Origin: Cryobacterium flavum
GTDB lineage: Bacteria > Actinomycetota > Actinomycetes > Actinomycetales > Microbacteriaceae
Assembly (NCBI RefSeq): GCF_900103805.1
Contig: NZ_FNIB01000015.1
Location: forward strand, 1-64,000
DNA: 64,000 nucleotides
Reading direction: 5' to 3'
A model generated the notes under the pieces. That model did not search any database. It worked only from the letters and a program-made list of their open reading frames with translations, and was not told the DNA's origin. The translations under genes were made by a program, and so were the position numbers. Positions 1 to 7,827 of the stretch are shown here, one piece after another. Each line of letters opens with the position of its first letter. Within the stretch, counting starts at the first letter, position 1.

Positions 1-2
1 AC

Positions 3-335
3 CTCGAGGAGGCCTGGGTCGCTGCCCAAGACACCCCGGGCGGCGCCGGGAAGTTCCTCCGCAAATACGCCTCGTTCACCCTCCTCGTCATTGATGAGTG
101 GCTGCTCGATCGCCCGACCGAATCGATGCGAACAATGCTGCTGGAACTGATGGAACGCCGTTACGGGGAGAGCTCAACGGTGTTCTGCACCCAGTACCAG
201 CAGAAGGACTGGCACCAGCGCCTCGGCTCCGGCGTTCACGCCGACGCCATCATGGACCGCATCATCCACAACACCATCTGGGTTGAGACCGGCACCTACA
301 ACATGAGGGAGCAAACAGCCCTCACCAGCGCCTAA
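3..335 (+). CDS. istB: IS21-family helper ATPase IstB, C-terminal part
   Basis: This is the C-terminal 110 residues of an IstB-type AAA+ ATPase, the helper protein that works with the IstA transposase of IS21-family elements; the start lies outside the window. The Walker B-like strand reads LLVIDEWLL, and the tail has the family-typical STVFCTQYQ and DAIMDRIIHN segments. IstB proteins are about 240-260 residues, so roughly half is missing from view. It ends just before a strong hairpin and repeated terminal motifs that look like the right end of the element. Family assignment is secure; whether the element is intact cannot be judged here. Confidence 0.88.
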   Translation, partial: LEEAWVAAQDTPGGAGKFLRKYASFTLLVIDEWLLDRPTESMRTMLLELMERRYGESSTVFCTQYQQKDWHQRLGSGVHADAIMDRIIHNTIWVETGTYNMREQTALTSA

Positions 336-344
336 CAATCCGGC

Positions 345-389
345 GAAGAGAGCCAGTGGCCCCCAGCCGCACCACCACTGGCTCTCTTC
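345..389. terminator. 15-bp perfect hairpin after istB
   Basis: GAAGAGAGCCAGTGG (345-359) is perfectly complementary to 375-389, with a 15-base loop. It lies 10 bases after the istB stop. It could terminate istB transcription or shield the element end. The stem contains the TGGCTCT motif that recurs downstream, so it may also be part of the transposase-binding end. Confidence 0.6.
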
Positions 390-430
390 GGCACGAACGG
401 TGGCTCTGAACCGCACGATCGGGTGGCTCT
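379..430. repeat. IS21-like terminal repeats (TGGCTCT x3)
   Basis: The heptamer TGGCTCT occurs at 379-385, 401-407 and 424-430, a spacing of 22-23 bases; the last two copies share the longer form GGTGGCTCT. IS21-family ends are known to carry several spaced copies of a transposase-binding repeat, so this is read as the right end of the element. The exact terminus and target duplication were not identified. Confidence 0.5.
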
Positions 431-510
431 CACCGCATCAAATACTCAGGTAGACACCCCTCATGGCCGGGTCTTAGACTTTAACCTGACAGAACAGGGG
501 AAAAAGTCAC

Positions 511-1071
511 ATGACGGGTCAACGAGTTGGATATGTGCGGGTGAGTACTCTCGATCAGAACACTGTCCGTCAGCTTGCTGGCGTCGACGTCGACCGGGTG
601 TTCGAGGATAAGGCGTCGGGGAAGGATCAGAACCGGCCCGAGCTCGAGGAGATGATTCGGTTCGTCCGAGATGGCGATACCGTTCTCGTGCATTCCATGG
701 ACCGCCTGGCCCGCAACTTGGATGACCTCCGCCTGATCGTGCGCCGGCTCACCGCGAAGAAGGTTCGGGTTGAGTTCGTGAAAGAGCAGCTCTCCTTTAC
801 CGGCGATGACAATGCGATGGCGAACCTGCTCCTGAACGTCATGGGAGCCTTTGCCGAGTTCGAGCGGTCCCTAATCCGCGAACGTCAACGTGAGGGCATT
901 GCCCTGGCCAAGAAGCGTGGCGTCTACCGTGGTCGTACCCCGTCACTGGATACGGTCCGCGCGGCCGAGCTGCGCGAGAAGGCTGCCGCTGGCGTACCGA
1001 AAGCTGCTCTCGCTCGACACTTTGGGATAAGCCGCGAAACCGTCTACGCCTACCTCCGTACCGAGGTTTAG
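511..1071 (+). CDS. Serine recombinase, Tn3-resolvase type
   Basis: A 186-residue small serine recombinase, the usual length for Tn3-type resolvases and DNA invertases. The N-terminal catalytic domain contains GYVRVST with the nucleophile at Ser12 and the arginine motif SMDRLARNLDDL; the linker helix has AEFERSLIRERQREG. The C-terminus carries a Hin-type helix-turn-helix (AALARHFGISRETVYAYL). It would cut and rejoin DNA at a res-like site, for cointegrate or multimer resolution. No tnpA lies nearby, so it is either a transposon remnant or a plasmid multimer-resolution gene. The purine-rich AGGGGAAA precedes the ATG. Confidence 0.9.
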   Translation: MTGQRVGYVRVSTLDQNTVRQLAGVDVDRVFEDKASGKDQNRPELEEMIRFVRDGDTVLVHSMDRLARNLDDLRLIVRRLTAKKVRVEFVKEQLSFTGDDNAMANLLLNVMGAFAEFERSLIRERQREGIALAKKRGVYRGRTPSLDTVRAAELREKAAAGVPKAALARHFGISRETVYAYLRTEV

Positions 1072-1144
1072 CTGACTTCAGCGCAGTGGCCGAAAGCACT
1101 ATTTGGCCTCGTGTCCCACAATCGCTACATAGGCACCCGAATGA

Positions 1145-1981
1145 TTACGCATCGCCATCCACGTTGTCGACCTCGCACTGATCGACGAAGTGAGCCAGCA
1201 CGCTCAAGGTCGCTAGCCGCTCAAGTGCCGCCTGTTCCAAGAGGGTCTCGTCGTCATGCGTCGCCGGATTTCGAATGACCATATTCGCGCCCGAAGCAAA
1301 CTGCCGGAGCCCATCCTGCATAGTCTTCACGTCCTGATCCGCCTGGTCTCCCGGCCAACGGAGGCGAGCTTTTCCTATCTGCGGGGTGTCTTTAGCAAAC
1401 GCCTGCTGCCACAGCGAGGTATCGGGCGCATCGTTCCGTCTCGTCAACTGTTTCATTTGACCGCTCACCGCCTCGGCTGCCGCCGACACCGCGTGCCGCA
1501 GATGGCCGTCATTCCAAAGTCGCTGGGCTGCCGACCAGACAAGGGGATGGAGGAGGGAAGGCTGGATTGTCGGCGAAGAAAGAGCTGCGGCCCGTGCGCG
1601 GAGTCCTTCAAGCCGACCAGCTGCCTGCAGGCAGCACCCTCGAACGGTCGCTGCTTCGAGCACAGGCTTGGGATCCGTAATCCGCTCCCAGTTCACAAAC
1701 GGGTCGATTACACCGCTTCCCTGCACGAGCATGCGCACGTCGGTGACGGAGCTGAGGTCCATGAGCGTTCCCGCAAGTCGGTTTAGCTCCCCAGTGATTG
1801 CGCGCACGCGTCCTGCATCAGTTTCTTCCCTTAGCAACACGGCCGGCGCTAGGCCTCGCGCGAAAGCACCTGGTCCTGCGTTCTCGACGTGATAGGTCAT
1901 GAACTGATCAAAGGCGTTGAGGAATTCACCTAGTCGAGCGGCCAGGTAGTCAAGGTAATCGGTGCTCGTTCTCGGATCCAT
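1145..1981 (-). CDS. TIGR02391-like accessory protein
   Basis: A 278-residue soluble protein. The second half carries the hallmark of the TIGR02391 (Ymh-like) family: LHPLVWSAAQRLWNDGH (about residues 145-161), an alanine-rich helix, and the RNPATH motif near residue 238. The N-terminal 120 residues look helical and less conserved. The biochemical role of the family is not established; members are typically found on phages, plasmids and defence-like islands. It is monocistronic between the first resolvase and a heptamer repeat tract. Identification rests on motif recall rather than a search. Confidence 0.65.
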   Translation of the reverse strand: MDPRTSTDYLDYLAARLGEFLNAFDQFMTYHVENAGPGAFARGLAPAVLLREETDAGRVRAITGELNRLAGTLMDLSSVTDVRMLVQGSGVIDPFVNWERITDPKPVLEAATVRGCCLQAAGRLEGLRARAAALSSPTIQPSLLHPLVWSAAQRLWNDGHLRHAVSAAAEAVSGQMKQLTRRNDAPDTSLWQQAFAKDTPQIGKARLRWPGDQADQDVKTMQDGLRQFASGANMVIRNPATHDDETLLEQAALERLATLSVLAHFVDQCEVDNVDGDA

Positions 1982-2010
1982 GTCTTGAGTGTTTCAGATC
2001 ATTCTTGTGC

Positions 2011-2066
2011 GATGACCGATGACCGATGACCGATGACCGATGACCGATGACCGATCGCCGATCGCC
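2011..2066. repeat. GATGACC heptamer tandem repeat
   Basis: Six perfect tandem copies of GATGACC fill 2011-2052, followed by two copies of GATCGCC (2053-2066). It lies 30 bases upstream of the 1145-1981 gene, in its promoter or 5' leader region. Tandem heptamers are prone to slippage and could change promoter spacing, but no promoter elements are clear. Confidence 0.9.
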
Positions 2067-2379
2067 GGTGTCAGTGGTGACGTGATCTCATCGTCCCACC
2101 CGGTCCAGAGCTGTGATGCGAAGGGATGGCGTCGCGGAGCGCGTCAAGCGCACGGTCAAAAGGATTTTCAGTCGCTTGGCGGAGAGCAATTACCAATACT
2201 GTGCGTCTCTGGAATCAGCCCTTTTTGCTGTCGTTGCCGATTCCGCCAGACTCTTTCGGTGGCGCAGGCGGTTTGACATAGATGGCCGGCTGTATCCCCC
2301 TCTCGACTAGACGTCGAGGTGGTGAAGTCTTGGGTTTCTGGTCTGGTGTCGACTCATTACTCATTGTCAATGTCTACTC
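2067..2379. other. Intergenic stretch without a supported gene
   Basis: No convincing reading frame, RNA gene or repeat was seen after the heptamer tract. A 65-codon plus-strand frame at 2113-2310 has no recognisable domain and no good ribosome-binding site. Confidence 0.5.
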
Positions 2380-3057
2380 TCATTTGTTCGGGACGTCGGG
2401 CATGGTCTGCCAGGACACGACATCGGTCTCAGATATTGCGACCCACACGCCCGTGTTCGGAAGTAGATCTCCAAACGTGCCATCGTCGTTCATCCGGAAC
2501 TGATTGCTGATGTAGATACTCGTTGGCTCGGGGTACGTGGTCGTGTATGAACCGCGGGTATACCATCCGCCAATCCAGTCGCCGTTCGCACGATGGATAC
2601 GAACAAAAGCCTGCGAGTTCGCGCTAGCAGCAAAATCCCACGCGGCTGGAGTCATCGTGTAGCCGTGACTCGACTGCGGAAACTTCAACCAAGCCCAAAC
2701 AGGCGTTTTCGGCGCGACCCACCGGATGTATCGATGGTGGAAAACTACCGCGATCACGAGTGGTGCCAACACGTAAAGGATGAGCACGACCAGGCCAACG
2801 GATCGTGCGTCAGTGATCTCTACGGACTGACTGCTTCCTTCGGATCTGACTCCGAACCCTTCCCAGCTACCGAATATCACTAGGTAACAAGCAGTCAGGA
2901 CAACGGACAGGACGACCCCGCGGGCCAGAGCAAGTCCGATGTTGCGGTCCTCCGGCATTTCGCCACGGAGGCATCTACGGATGCCCGCGAACATGATGCC
3001 CGGAAAAGCAAGAACGATAAGGGCCGCGACAGCGAAGCTGCTTCCTGGTATTTCCAT
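2380..3057 (-). CDS. DUF6338-like membrane protein
   Basis: A 225-residue protein with one hydrophobic segment at the N-terminus (SFAVAALIVLAFPGIMFAG) and two more near residues 45-65 and 85-110, followed by a soluble C-terminal half rich in Trp and Tyr (WAWLKFPQSSHGYTMTPAAWDF and RANGDWIGGWY). The membrane anchor plus a W-rich cytosolic part matches DUF6338, a family without known function that occurs on mobile elements. The ATG at 3057 was preferred over an upstream in-frame ATG because GAGGGG sits 9 bases before it and translation then begins at the first membrane segment. Function unknown. Confidence 0.6.
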   Translation of the reverse strand: MEIPGSSFAVAALIVLAFPGIMFAGIRRCLRGEMPEDRNIGLALARGVVLSVVLTACYLVIFGSWEGFGVRSEGSSQSVEITDARSVGLVVLILYVLAPLVIAVVFHHRYIRWVAPKTPVWAWLKFPQSSHGYTMTPAAWDFAASANSQAFVRIHRANGDWIGGWYTRGSYTTTYPEPTSIYISNQFRMNDDGTFGDLLPNTGVWVAISETDVVSWQTMPDVPNK

Positions 3058-3415
3058 CGTGGCGATCCCCTCATTCACTTGAAGCGCAAGTACCGTCAAC
3101 AGCTGATTGTCAATCTCCGTAAAGGATAGCTGGACCATCACGCGACAGTATTCGTGAACGCCTGCGAACCGCACGTCTAGAGTTGAAAGCAAAGGATGGC
3201 TGCGGGATCGCGAAGGGTCTCTGGCGGGAAACTTTGCGACCTTGGGCGCTGCCCAACTCGACCAGTGCAGTCCGAGTATGGACGATGACAGCGGTGTGCC
3301 GGCCGTGGGCGCCCCTGAACCCGTCACGTTTGACTATTTCTGCATCGCTTGCGATACGGAGAGTAAATGACTGTTTATGTGACAGTTTCTGTTCTCCTCG
3401 AAAGCGCAATCACTC

Positions 3416-3443
3416 TGTCGTGTAATCGAACGTATAAATGACA
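3416..3443. promoter_or_regulatory. Candidate res site I upstream of second resolvase
   Basis: A 28-bp imperfect palindrome begins TGTC and ends GACA, and lies 10 bases before the second recombinase gene. Size and ends match subsite I of Tn3-family res sites. A related half-site (TGTTTATGTGACA) lies about 40 bases upstream. The stretch 3058-3415 shows no gene. Confidence 0.4.
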
Positions 3444-3453
3444 GGGGTCGAGC

Positions 3454-4068
3454 ATGCTCGTCGGATACATGCGGGTGTCGAAAGCCGACGGGTCGCAGAG
3501 CACGGATCTCCAACGAGACGCGCTCCTGGTTGCCGGCGTCGACCAAGCCAACCTTTACGAGGACCAGGCATCCGGCAAGAAGGATGACCGCCCGCAGTTG
3601 GCGGCGTGCCTGAAGGCGCTCCGGACGGGAGACACGCTTCTGGTGTGGAAACTCGACCGACTTGGTCGAGACCTGCGCCACCTGGTCAACACGGTCCATG
3701 ATCTCACCGACCGTGGTGTTGGCCTCAAAGTGCTCACAGGGGAGGGCGCAGCGATCGACACCACGACCGCGTCCGGGAAGCTCGTCTTCGGGATCTTCGC
3801 TGCCCTGGCTGAGTTCGAGCGTGCCCTTATTTCTGAGCGCACCGTTGCGGGGCTGGCTGCAGCTCGAGCGCGGGGGAGGACCGGCGGGCGCCCGTTCAAG
3901 ATGACGCCGGCCAAGATTCGCCTGGCCATGGCCGCGATGGGTCAAAAAGAGACAAAGGTCGGCGAACTTTGCAAGGAGCTCGGGATCACCCGGCAAACGC
4001 TGTACCGCCATGTGTCACCGACGGGGGAGTTGCGGCCTGACGGGGCGAAGCTTCTCGCCAAGAAGTAG
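3454..4068 (+). CDS. Serine recombinase, invertase/resolvase type
   Basis: A complete 204-residue small serine recombinase. Ser9 in MLVGYMRVS is the expected nucleophile; KLDRLGRDLRHL carries the active-site arginines; the helix AEFERALISERT leads into a C-terminal helix-turn-helix (GELCKELGITRQTLYRHV). It differs clearly from the recombinase at 511-1071 and is closer to the Hin/Pin invertase-like branch. A res-like palindrome precedes it. It could resolve plasmid multimers or be a transposon remnant. No companion transposase is visible. Confidence 0.9.
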   Translation: MLVGYMRVSKADGSQSTDLQRDALLVAGVDQANLYEDQASGKKDDRPQLAACLKALRTGDTLLVWKLDRLGRDLRHLVNTVHDLTDRGVGLKVLTGEGAAIDTTTASGKLVFGIFAALAEFERALISERTVAGLAAARARGRTGGRPFKMTPAKIRLAMAAMGQKETKVGELCKELGITRQTLYRHVSPTGELRPDGAKLLAKK

Positions 4069-4971
4069 AAGTCCGTTCGAGTCTTTGACACGTGTGGCCG
4101 TACAGGATGTCTCGGAACTGATGTTGAGTACCGCTATGCAGCCAGCAGATTATGCGACGTCGTGATGAGCTGAGCAGCACCGCGAGATTCTGGCGTTTTT
4201 GAAAGGCCAAAGAGTCAGCGTGTGAGACGCCACCTTTCCCTAGAGTTGCAAGACTGTAAGGTCTAGGCAGGCCCATCGTGGTCCTTGGGCTGGGTGTAAA
4301 TACGCTCGCCAGTCGTAAAGGGCAGAGGTGGCGCAGGAGAAGACTCCACGAGGGTGGATCTCGTCTGAACGACGTCCCCGCAAAGGATGTCGCAGCCCAG
4401 CAATAAGAATTTAGCTTCAGTCAAAGTCGTCTCGTCGTGAATGCCGGAAGACACCCCATTGGTGCTCGATAATTCTTGTTTAAGCCGAGTACGTCGTGAA
4501 TCGCTCGAGCAGTTGTCATCGATGAAAGCCCTGACCCGATTGAGGTAGTTGGTTTCGCCAGGCTTGATGAGTTGGCAACCTGCGTGGTTCGAGCGCTCGG
4601 CCGAGGTCGAGAGGATGCGAAAGCGGCGAGATCCAGGCCGCCTGGTGTCTCAGGAAGCTGTACCTTCCTGAGACTGAACGTTGCCGGCCTCCTTGCAACT
4701 CCGTCGGCCCCTAACAGTGAGCACGTTCAACCGACCAGGAGGAGGAATCCGACGCAGTGGCAAGATTGACCGCGCACCGAGGTCCACAGGGCCCGGTGGC
4801 GCCGTACTAATCCTCCGCCCTGCGTCGGCGCGCATCCGCTACTCACATACAGAGCCAACGGCGTGCCCAGTTCCTCGCAGCGCTTTCAGACCTCCGTCCT
4901 GCGCACGACCGTCTAACGGACCGTGTTCGAATATATGAGTGGCGCCTCCGAACTGAGGCACCACCCCTTAT
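4069..4971. other. 900-base region with no supported gene
   Basis: None of the open frames here has a recognisable domain, good codon pattern and start signal together. A 63-codon minus-strand frame at 4263-4454 is the most protein-like but could not be identified. The stretch has lower and uneven GC and a perfect hairpin at 4647-4674, which fits a scar of decayed mobile DNA. An inverted pair CCGACGCAG/CTGCGTCGG lies at 4749-4757 and 4820-4828. Confidence 0.5.
4647..4674. terminator. 11-bp hairpin in gene-free region
   Basis: GTCTCAGGAAG (4647-4657) pairs perfectly with 4664-4674 around a 6-base loop. No T-run follows on the plus strand. It may be a terminator or the remnant of an element end. 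Confidence 0.4.
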
Positions 4972-6453
4972 CTATTCGGCGAGGCGGTTGATTGCCTGCT
5001 GCACGAAGCATTCCAGCTTGGCGAGGGCGCGGAGGCGAAGCGGGCGCTTTTTCGCGGCGCGGGTGGCGACGATATTTTGCCAGTCGTCGCTGTGCTCGGC
5101 GATGGGTGTGCGTCGGTCACCAGTCGTCGTCGCGTTCTCATACGCGCAGTAGGGCCCGGAAGTCGCGGGGAAGTGTTCGAGGGTGTGGGTGGAGAGGATG
5201 TAGCGGAGGGGGGCAGGGACGCCGCGGCGGCCCGGGTGAGCGGTCAGACTGACAAATTGCGCCAGAAGGGCGCTGCTGACGCTCGCGGAGAGCGCGGCGA
5301 CGTTCTGGCGGGACGGGGCCTCACGGTTCGCTCCCTGAATGTACTCGGGGTCGTCAAGGAGTCCTAGCTTGTCCAAGGAGACGTCGCCAGCAACGAGCTG
5401 GCCGATGCAGGCCATGCAGGGTCGACCGGGGACTAAGGTATGGGCGCGCCAGATCCCGTTGCGCATGCGCCCGTCTTTGAATGTGTCGATCGCGATGCCG
5501 CCGTCGATGACCGGGATGAGATCGGCGTAGGCAATGCCGTTCAGCACAGCACGCGGCCAGGGTCGGTCGACGCAGGAAAAGATCACGTCGTAGTCCAGGG
5601 CGATGCTCACTCCTGCGGGGTCGGTGATGCTGACCTCGTGGCGGCAGACATCTAGGTGGGCAGCGGTCGCGGCCGACCTCATTAGGCGTGCTGCGACATC
5701 GACCTTGGAGCGTTCAAGAGCGGCGTCGAGGCGAGTGGCGCCGATCATTCTGTCGAGGTTTTGGGTTTCGACGGCGTCGTAGTCCATCACGCCGACTGTG
5801 ACCAGACCGGTCGCGGCGAGGCGCTGGGAGACGTCCAACCCAACACTGCCGCCACCCACGACGAGCACACGCAGCCGGGCGATCGACCCTTGCGCGCGCT
5901 CGCCCCAGGAGGAGACGGTACGTTCCTGCGAGGAGGTGACGCCGGGCACGGGGCGAAGGTCATCGTTCCAAGTGACTGCGAGGGTGGGGGAGACGGAGCG
6001 CACCGATTCGGCCCATGTCGGCGCGGAGCGATCGAACCAGAACCGTGCCGACCACGCGGTGTCGTGGCCGCCGAGGGTCATGCCAAGGAGAGGCATCATC
6101 GTCGCGGTGCGGGCGACGCGCTCATACTCGGATTCGGTCTCGCGGTCCGGGCTGGAGAGCTGCTGCCAGCCTTCGGCGCCTGGGTGGGAGTGCAGGAGTA
6201 CAAGTCCGTGGCCAGCGGTGCGGGCTTCGTGCGCGGCACGGAGCACGTACGCGCTTGTGAAGGAGGCGGTGCCGTGCACGTGGCGTTCACCGCCGCGGGG
6301 GAGGATGACGGACCTGATCAGCGCGGTAGTGCGTTCGAGTCCGGTGGAGAGGGAGTAGGTGGCGATGAGGACGTCTTCCTGTCCATCGTCACGGATGAGA
6401 TGACCCCGCATTGCTGCTTCGGTTTCGCCCGTCATAGCGACCGAGTACCGCAT
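4972..6453 (-). CDS. JAB peptidase-E1 activating enzyme fusion
   Basis: A 493-residue fusion. Residues 20-160 form a JAB/JAMM metallopeptidase domain with LLHSHPG (His88, His90) and the Ser-x-x-Asp end of the motif at about residues 100-103. Residues 175-430 form a ThiF/E1 domain: ATP-binding loop VVGGGSVGLDVSQRL from residue 198, acidic strand VMDYDAVETQNLDR, and RPCMACIG with Cys346 and Cys349, one of which may be the thioester cysteine. The E1 would adenylate a ubiquitin-like C-terminus and the JAB part would trim or remove it. It starts one base after the E2-like stop codon. Such fusions are typical of multi-ubiquitin operons. Confidence 0.88.
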   Translation of the reverse strand: MRYSVAMTGETEAAMRGHLIRDDGQEDVLIATYSLSTGLERTTALIRSVILPRGGERHVHGTASFTSAYVLRAAHEARTAGHGLVLLHSHPGAEGWQQLSSPDRETESEYERVARTATMMPLLGMTLGGHDTAWSARFWFDRSAPTWAESVRSVSPTLAVTWNDDLRPVPGVTSSQERTVSSWGERAQGSIARLRVLVVGGGSVGLDVSQRLAATGLVTVGVMDYDAVETQNLDRMIGATRLDAALERSKVDVAARLMRSAATAAHLDVCRHEVSITDPAGVSIALDYDVIFSCVDRPWPRAVLNGIAYADLIPVIDGGIAIDTFKDGRMRNGIWRAHTLVPGRPCMACIGQLVAGDVSLDKLGLLDDPEYIQGANREAPSRQNVAALSASVSSALLAQFVSLTAHPGRRGVPAPLRYILSTHTLEHFPATSGPYCAYENATTTGDRRTPIAEHSDDWQNIVATRAAKKRPLRLRALAKLECFVQQAINRLAE

Positions 6454-6454
6454 G

Positions 6455-6832
6455 TCAGACCGCCCCGCGGATGGCGATGGAGATGAAGCCGCGAACGTGG
6501 CTCAGCCACGCTCGAGCCGGTGGGATCGACGTGTCGGTGTAGTAATCGCGGGAGTGCCGCACGTGGCCGGGTGCGCAGTCGGTGCTGTCGATATTGGTCT
6601 GCTCGAAGAGCACGGTGTCGGGCAGATGGACCCAGTGGGGCGGCACAGCTGGCCAGCTCAGGACTTCGGAGATGCTGACGCCAGTGGTGACAAGTTGGCC
6701 GGCGAGGGCACCATTCACGGGGACGACGCTGTAGAGGATGCGGGGGCCGTCCGCCCTGGCCGGGGCACCCGCAGCAGTCATGTCGTCGATGAACTGCTGG
6801 GCCGCCTCGGACAGGGCTGGCTCGTCGCTCAC
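6455..6832 (-). CDS. Prokaryotic E2-like protein (family E)
   Basis: A 125-residue protein matching the compact bacterial E2 family E found in multi-ubiquitin operons. The core contains VSISEVLSWPAVPPHWVHLP followed by FEQTN, HSRDY and a C-terminal WLSHVRGF segment. Its only cysteine is Cys86 in STDCAPGH, the natural candidate for a thioester, though I cannot confirm that this position is conserved. It would accept the ubiquitin-like protein from the E1 domain and pass it to a target. The GTG start overlaps the upstream stop as GTGA, indicating translational coupling. Confidence 0.75.
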   Translation of the reverse strand: MSDEPALSEAAQQFIDDMTAAGAPARADGPRILYSVVPVNGALAGQLVTTGVSISEVLSWPAVPPHWVHLPDTVLFEQTNIDSTDCAPGHVRHSRDYYTDTSIPPARAWLSHVRGFISIAIRGAV

Positions 6833-7257
6833 GCGACACCGCCGACGTGCTTGGCGGTGACGAACTCGTCGCCATCCATGATGATCACGATCTCGTCATC
6901 GGGGAACGATGCGGGGGCGCCGACGCGGGCGAGGTCATAGCCGGCCGGGTCCACGCCTGCGAGGCGGAGCAGGTCGGCCGCAGTCTGGTCCTCGTCGTAG
7001 GTGCGGAAGGGCTCACCGTCAATCGTGAAGCGGACGTGCTGTCGGGAGATGAAATGCTCGCCGTCCTTGAGGTTGATGATCTGGTTGTCCTTGACCTTCT
7101 CCTCGACGCCGTTCTTCTTCACGAGGAAGAGGTCGAAGATCTTCGGGTCCCGGCCGGCGAAGCGGAGCAGGGCAGCGGCGCTTTGATCAACGTCGTGGGT
7201 GGTGAACGCCTTGTCATCGATGACGAGGTACAGCGACGGGGAGGTGGTGGGAGCCAT
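6829..7257 (-). CDS. Multi-ubiquitin protein, two beta-grasp repeats
   Basis: A 142-residue protein made of two similar beta-grasp units, about residues 7-72 and 74-140. Each begins with a strand then a DxD/DxDQ-A-LL helix (DVDQSAAALLRFAGRDP and DEDQTAADLLRLAGVDP) and ends with an acidic DGEHFI or DGDEFV strand. This is the layout of the Multi_ubiq family. The C-terminus is KHVGGVA, so a Gly-Gly lies two residues from the end, where the JAB domain of the operon could trim it. First gene of the leftward operon, with AGGAGAG before the ATG. Likely substrate of the E1/E2 pair. Confidence 0.87.
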   Translation of the reverse strand: MAPTTSPSLYLVIDDKAFTTHDVDQSAAALLRFAGRDPKIFDLFLVKKNGVEEKVKDNQIINLKDGEHFISRQHVRFTIDGEPFRTYDEDQTAADLLRLAGVDPAGYDLARVGAPASFPDDEIVIIMDGDEFVTAKHVGGVA

Positions 7258-7394
7258 GTGACTCTCCTATCTTTTGGTGCCTGACGATTCCGACAGGCGG
7301 TTGATGCGGTATCTGTTGCGGAACTGCAACAATGATTCAAGTGTAGCACATTTTGTGTCGTTACTGAAACAGTGTCGCGTTTGAGGTAGAGTCA
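7258..7394. promoter_or_regulatory. Divergent promoter region with inverted repeat
   Basis: The 137 bases separate the leftward ubiquitin-like operon from the rightward regulator-kinase-TPR operon. An inverted repeat GTTGCGGAACTGCAAC lies at 7315-7330 and is a plausible operator for the Xre-type regulator. On the minus strand TGTGCTACACT resembles an extended -10. These assignments are tentative. Confidence 0.4.
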
Positions 7395-7808
7395 GTGATG
7401 ACGGGATGGAACCAAATGGCAAAAACACAAATCGATACGGGTCGGCTCTTCGCCGTCCTCGAGGCTCGGACGACGGACGAGAATCTTTCTTGGCGGCAGG
7501 CCGCAATCCAGATCGGCGTGAGCCCCTCCCTACTCTCGCGCCTTCGATATGGTCAGCGCCCAGACCTCGATGGCTACGCAAGCATTGTTCGGTGGCTGAG
7601 AATGTCGGCAGACGACTTCATTGAAGTTGAAGGAGATGATGTGGCCCAGGCGGGGGAGACGAGTCTCATTACTGAGATCAGTGCTCTTCTTCGGAAGAGG
7701 CGTGACCTGACGGAAGCGGACAAGTCGTACATTGAAGATGTTGTACGGGCGAGCCTGGACCACATTCGTCGCAGCAAGGCCGCCCAAGAGCCAGACGACC
7801 GAAGCTAG
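7395..7808 (+). CDS. Xre-family helix-turn-helix regulator
   Basis: A 137-residue protein with an N-terminal helix-turn-helix at about residues 30-72 (SWRQAAIQIGVSPSLLSRLRYGQRPD) and a helical tail (ISALLRKRRDLTEADKSYIEDVVRASL). Frame starts GTG, ATG or a later ATG at residue 8 are all possible; the last gives a cleaner N-terminus (MAKTQIDTGRLF). It faces away from the multi-ubiquitin operon across a 137-base gap and is followed 20 bases later by the kinase gene, so it probably controls both operons. Xre regulators commonly guard defence loci. Confidence 0.8.
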   Translation: MMTGWNQMAKTQIDTGRLFAVLEARTTDENLSWRQAAIQIGVSPSLLSRLRYGQRPDLDGYASIVRWLRMSADDFIEVEGDDVAQAGETSLITEISALLRKRRDLTEADKSYIEDVVRASLDHIRRSKAAQEPDDRS

Positions 7809-7827
7809 ACCCCCGGGGGTATGGATC

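Noticed and set aside
511..4068. The two resolvases as ends of one intact Tn3 transposon
   Set aside because: No transposase gene or 38-base terminal inverted repeats were found, and the two recombinases belong to different branches.
5761..6486. Long plus-strand frames opposite the JAB-E1 gene
   Set aside because: Their Gly/Arg-rich translations are typical antisense shadows of a GC-rich gene; the minus strand carries intact catalytic motifs.
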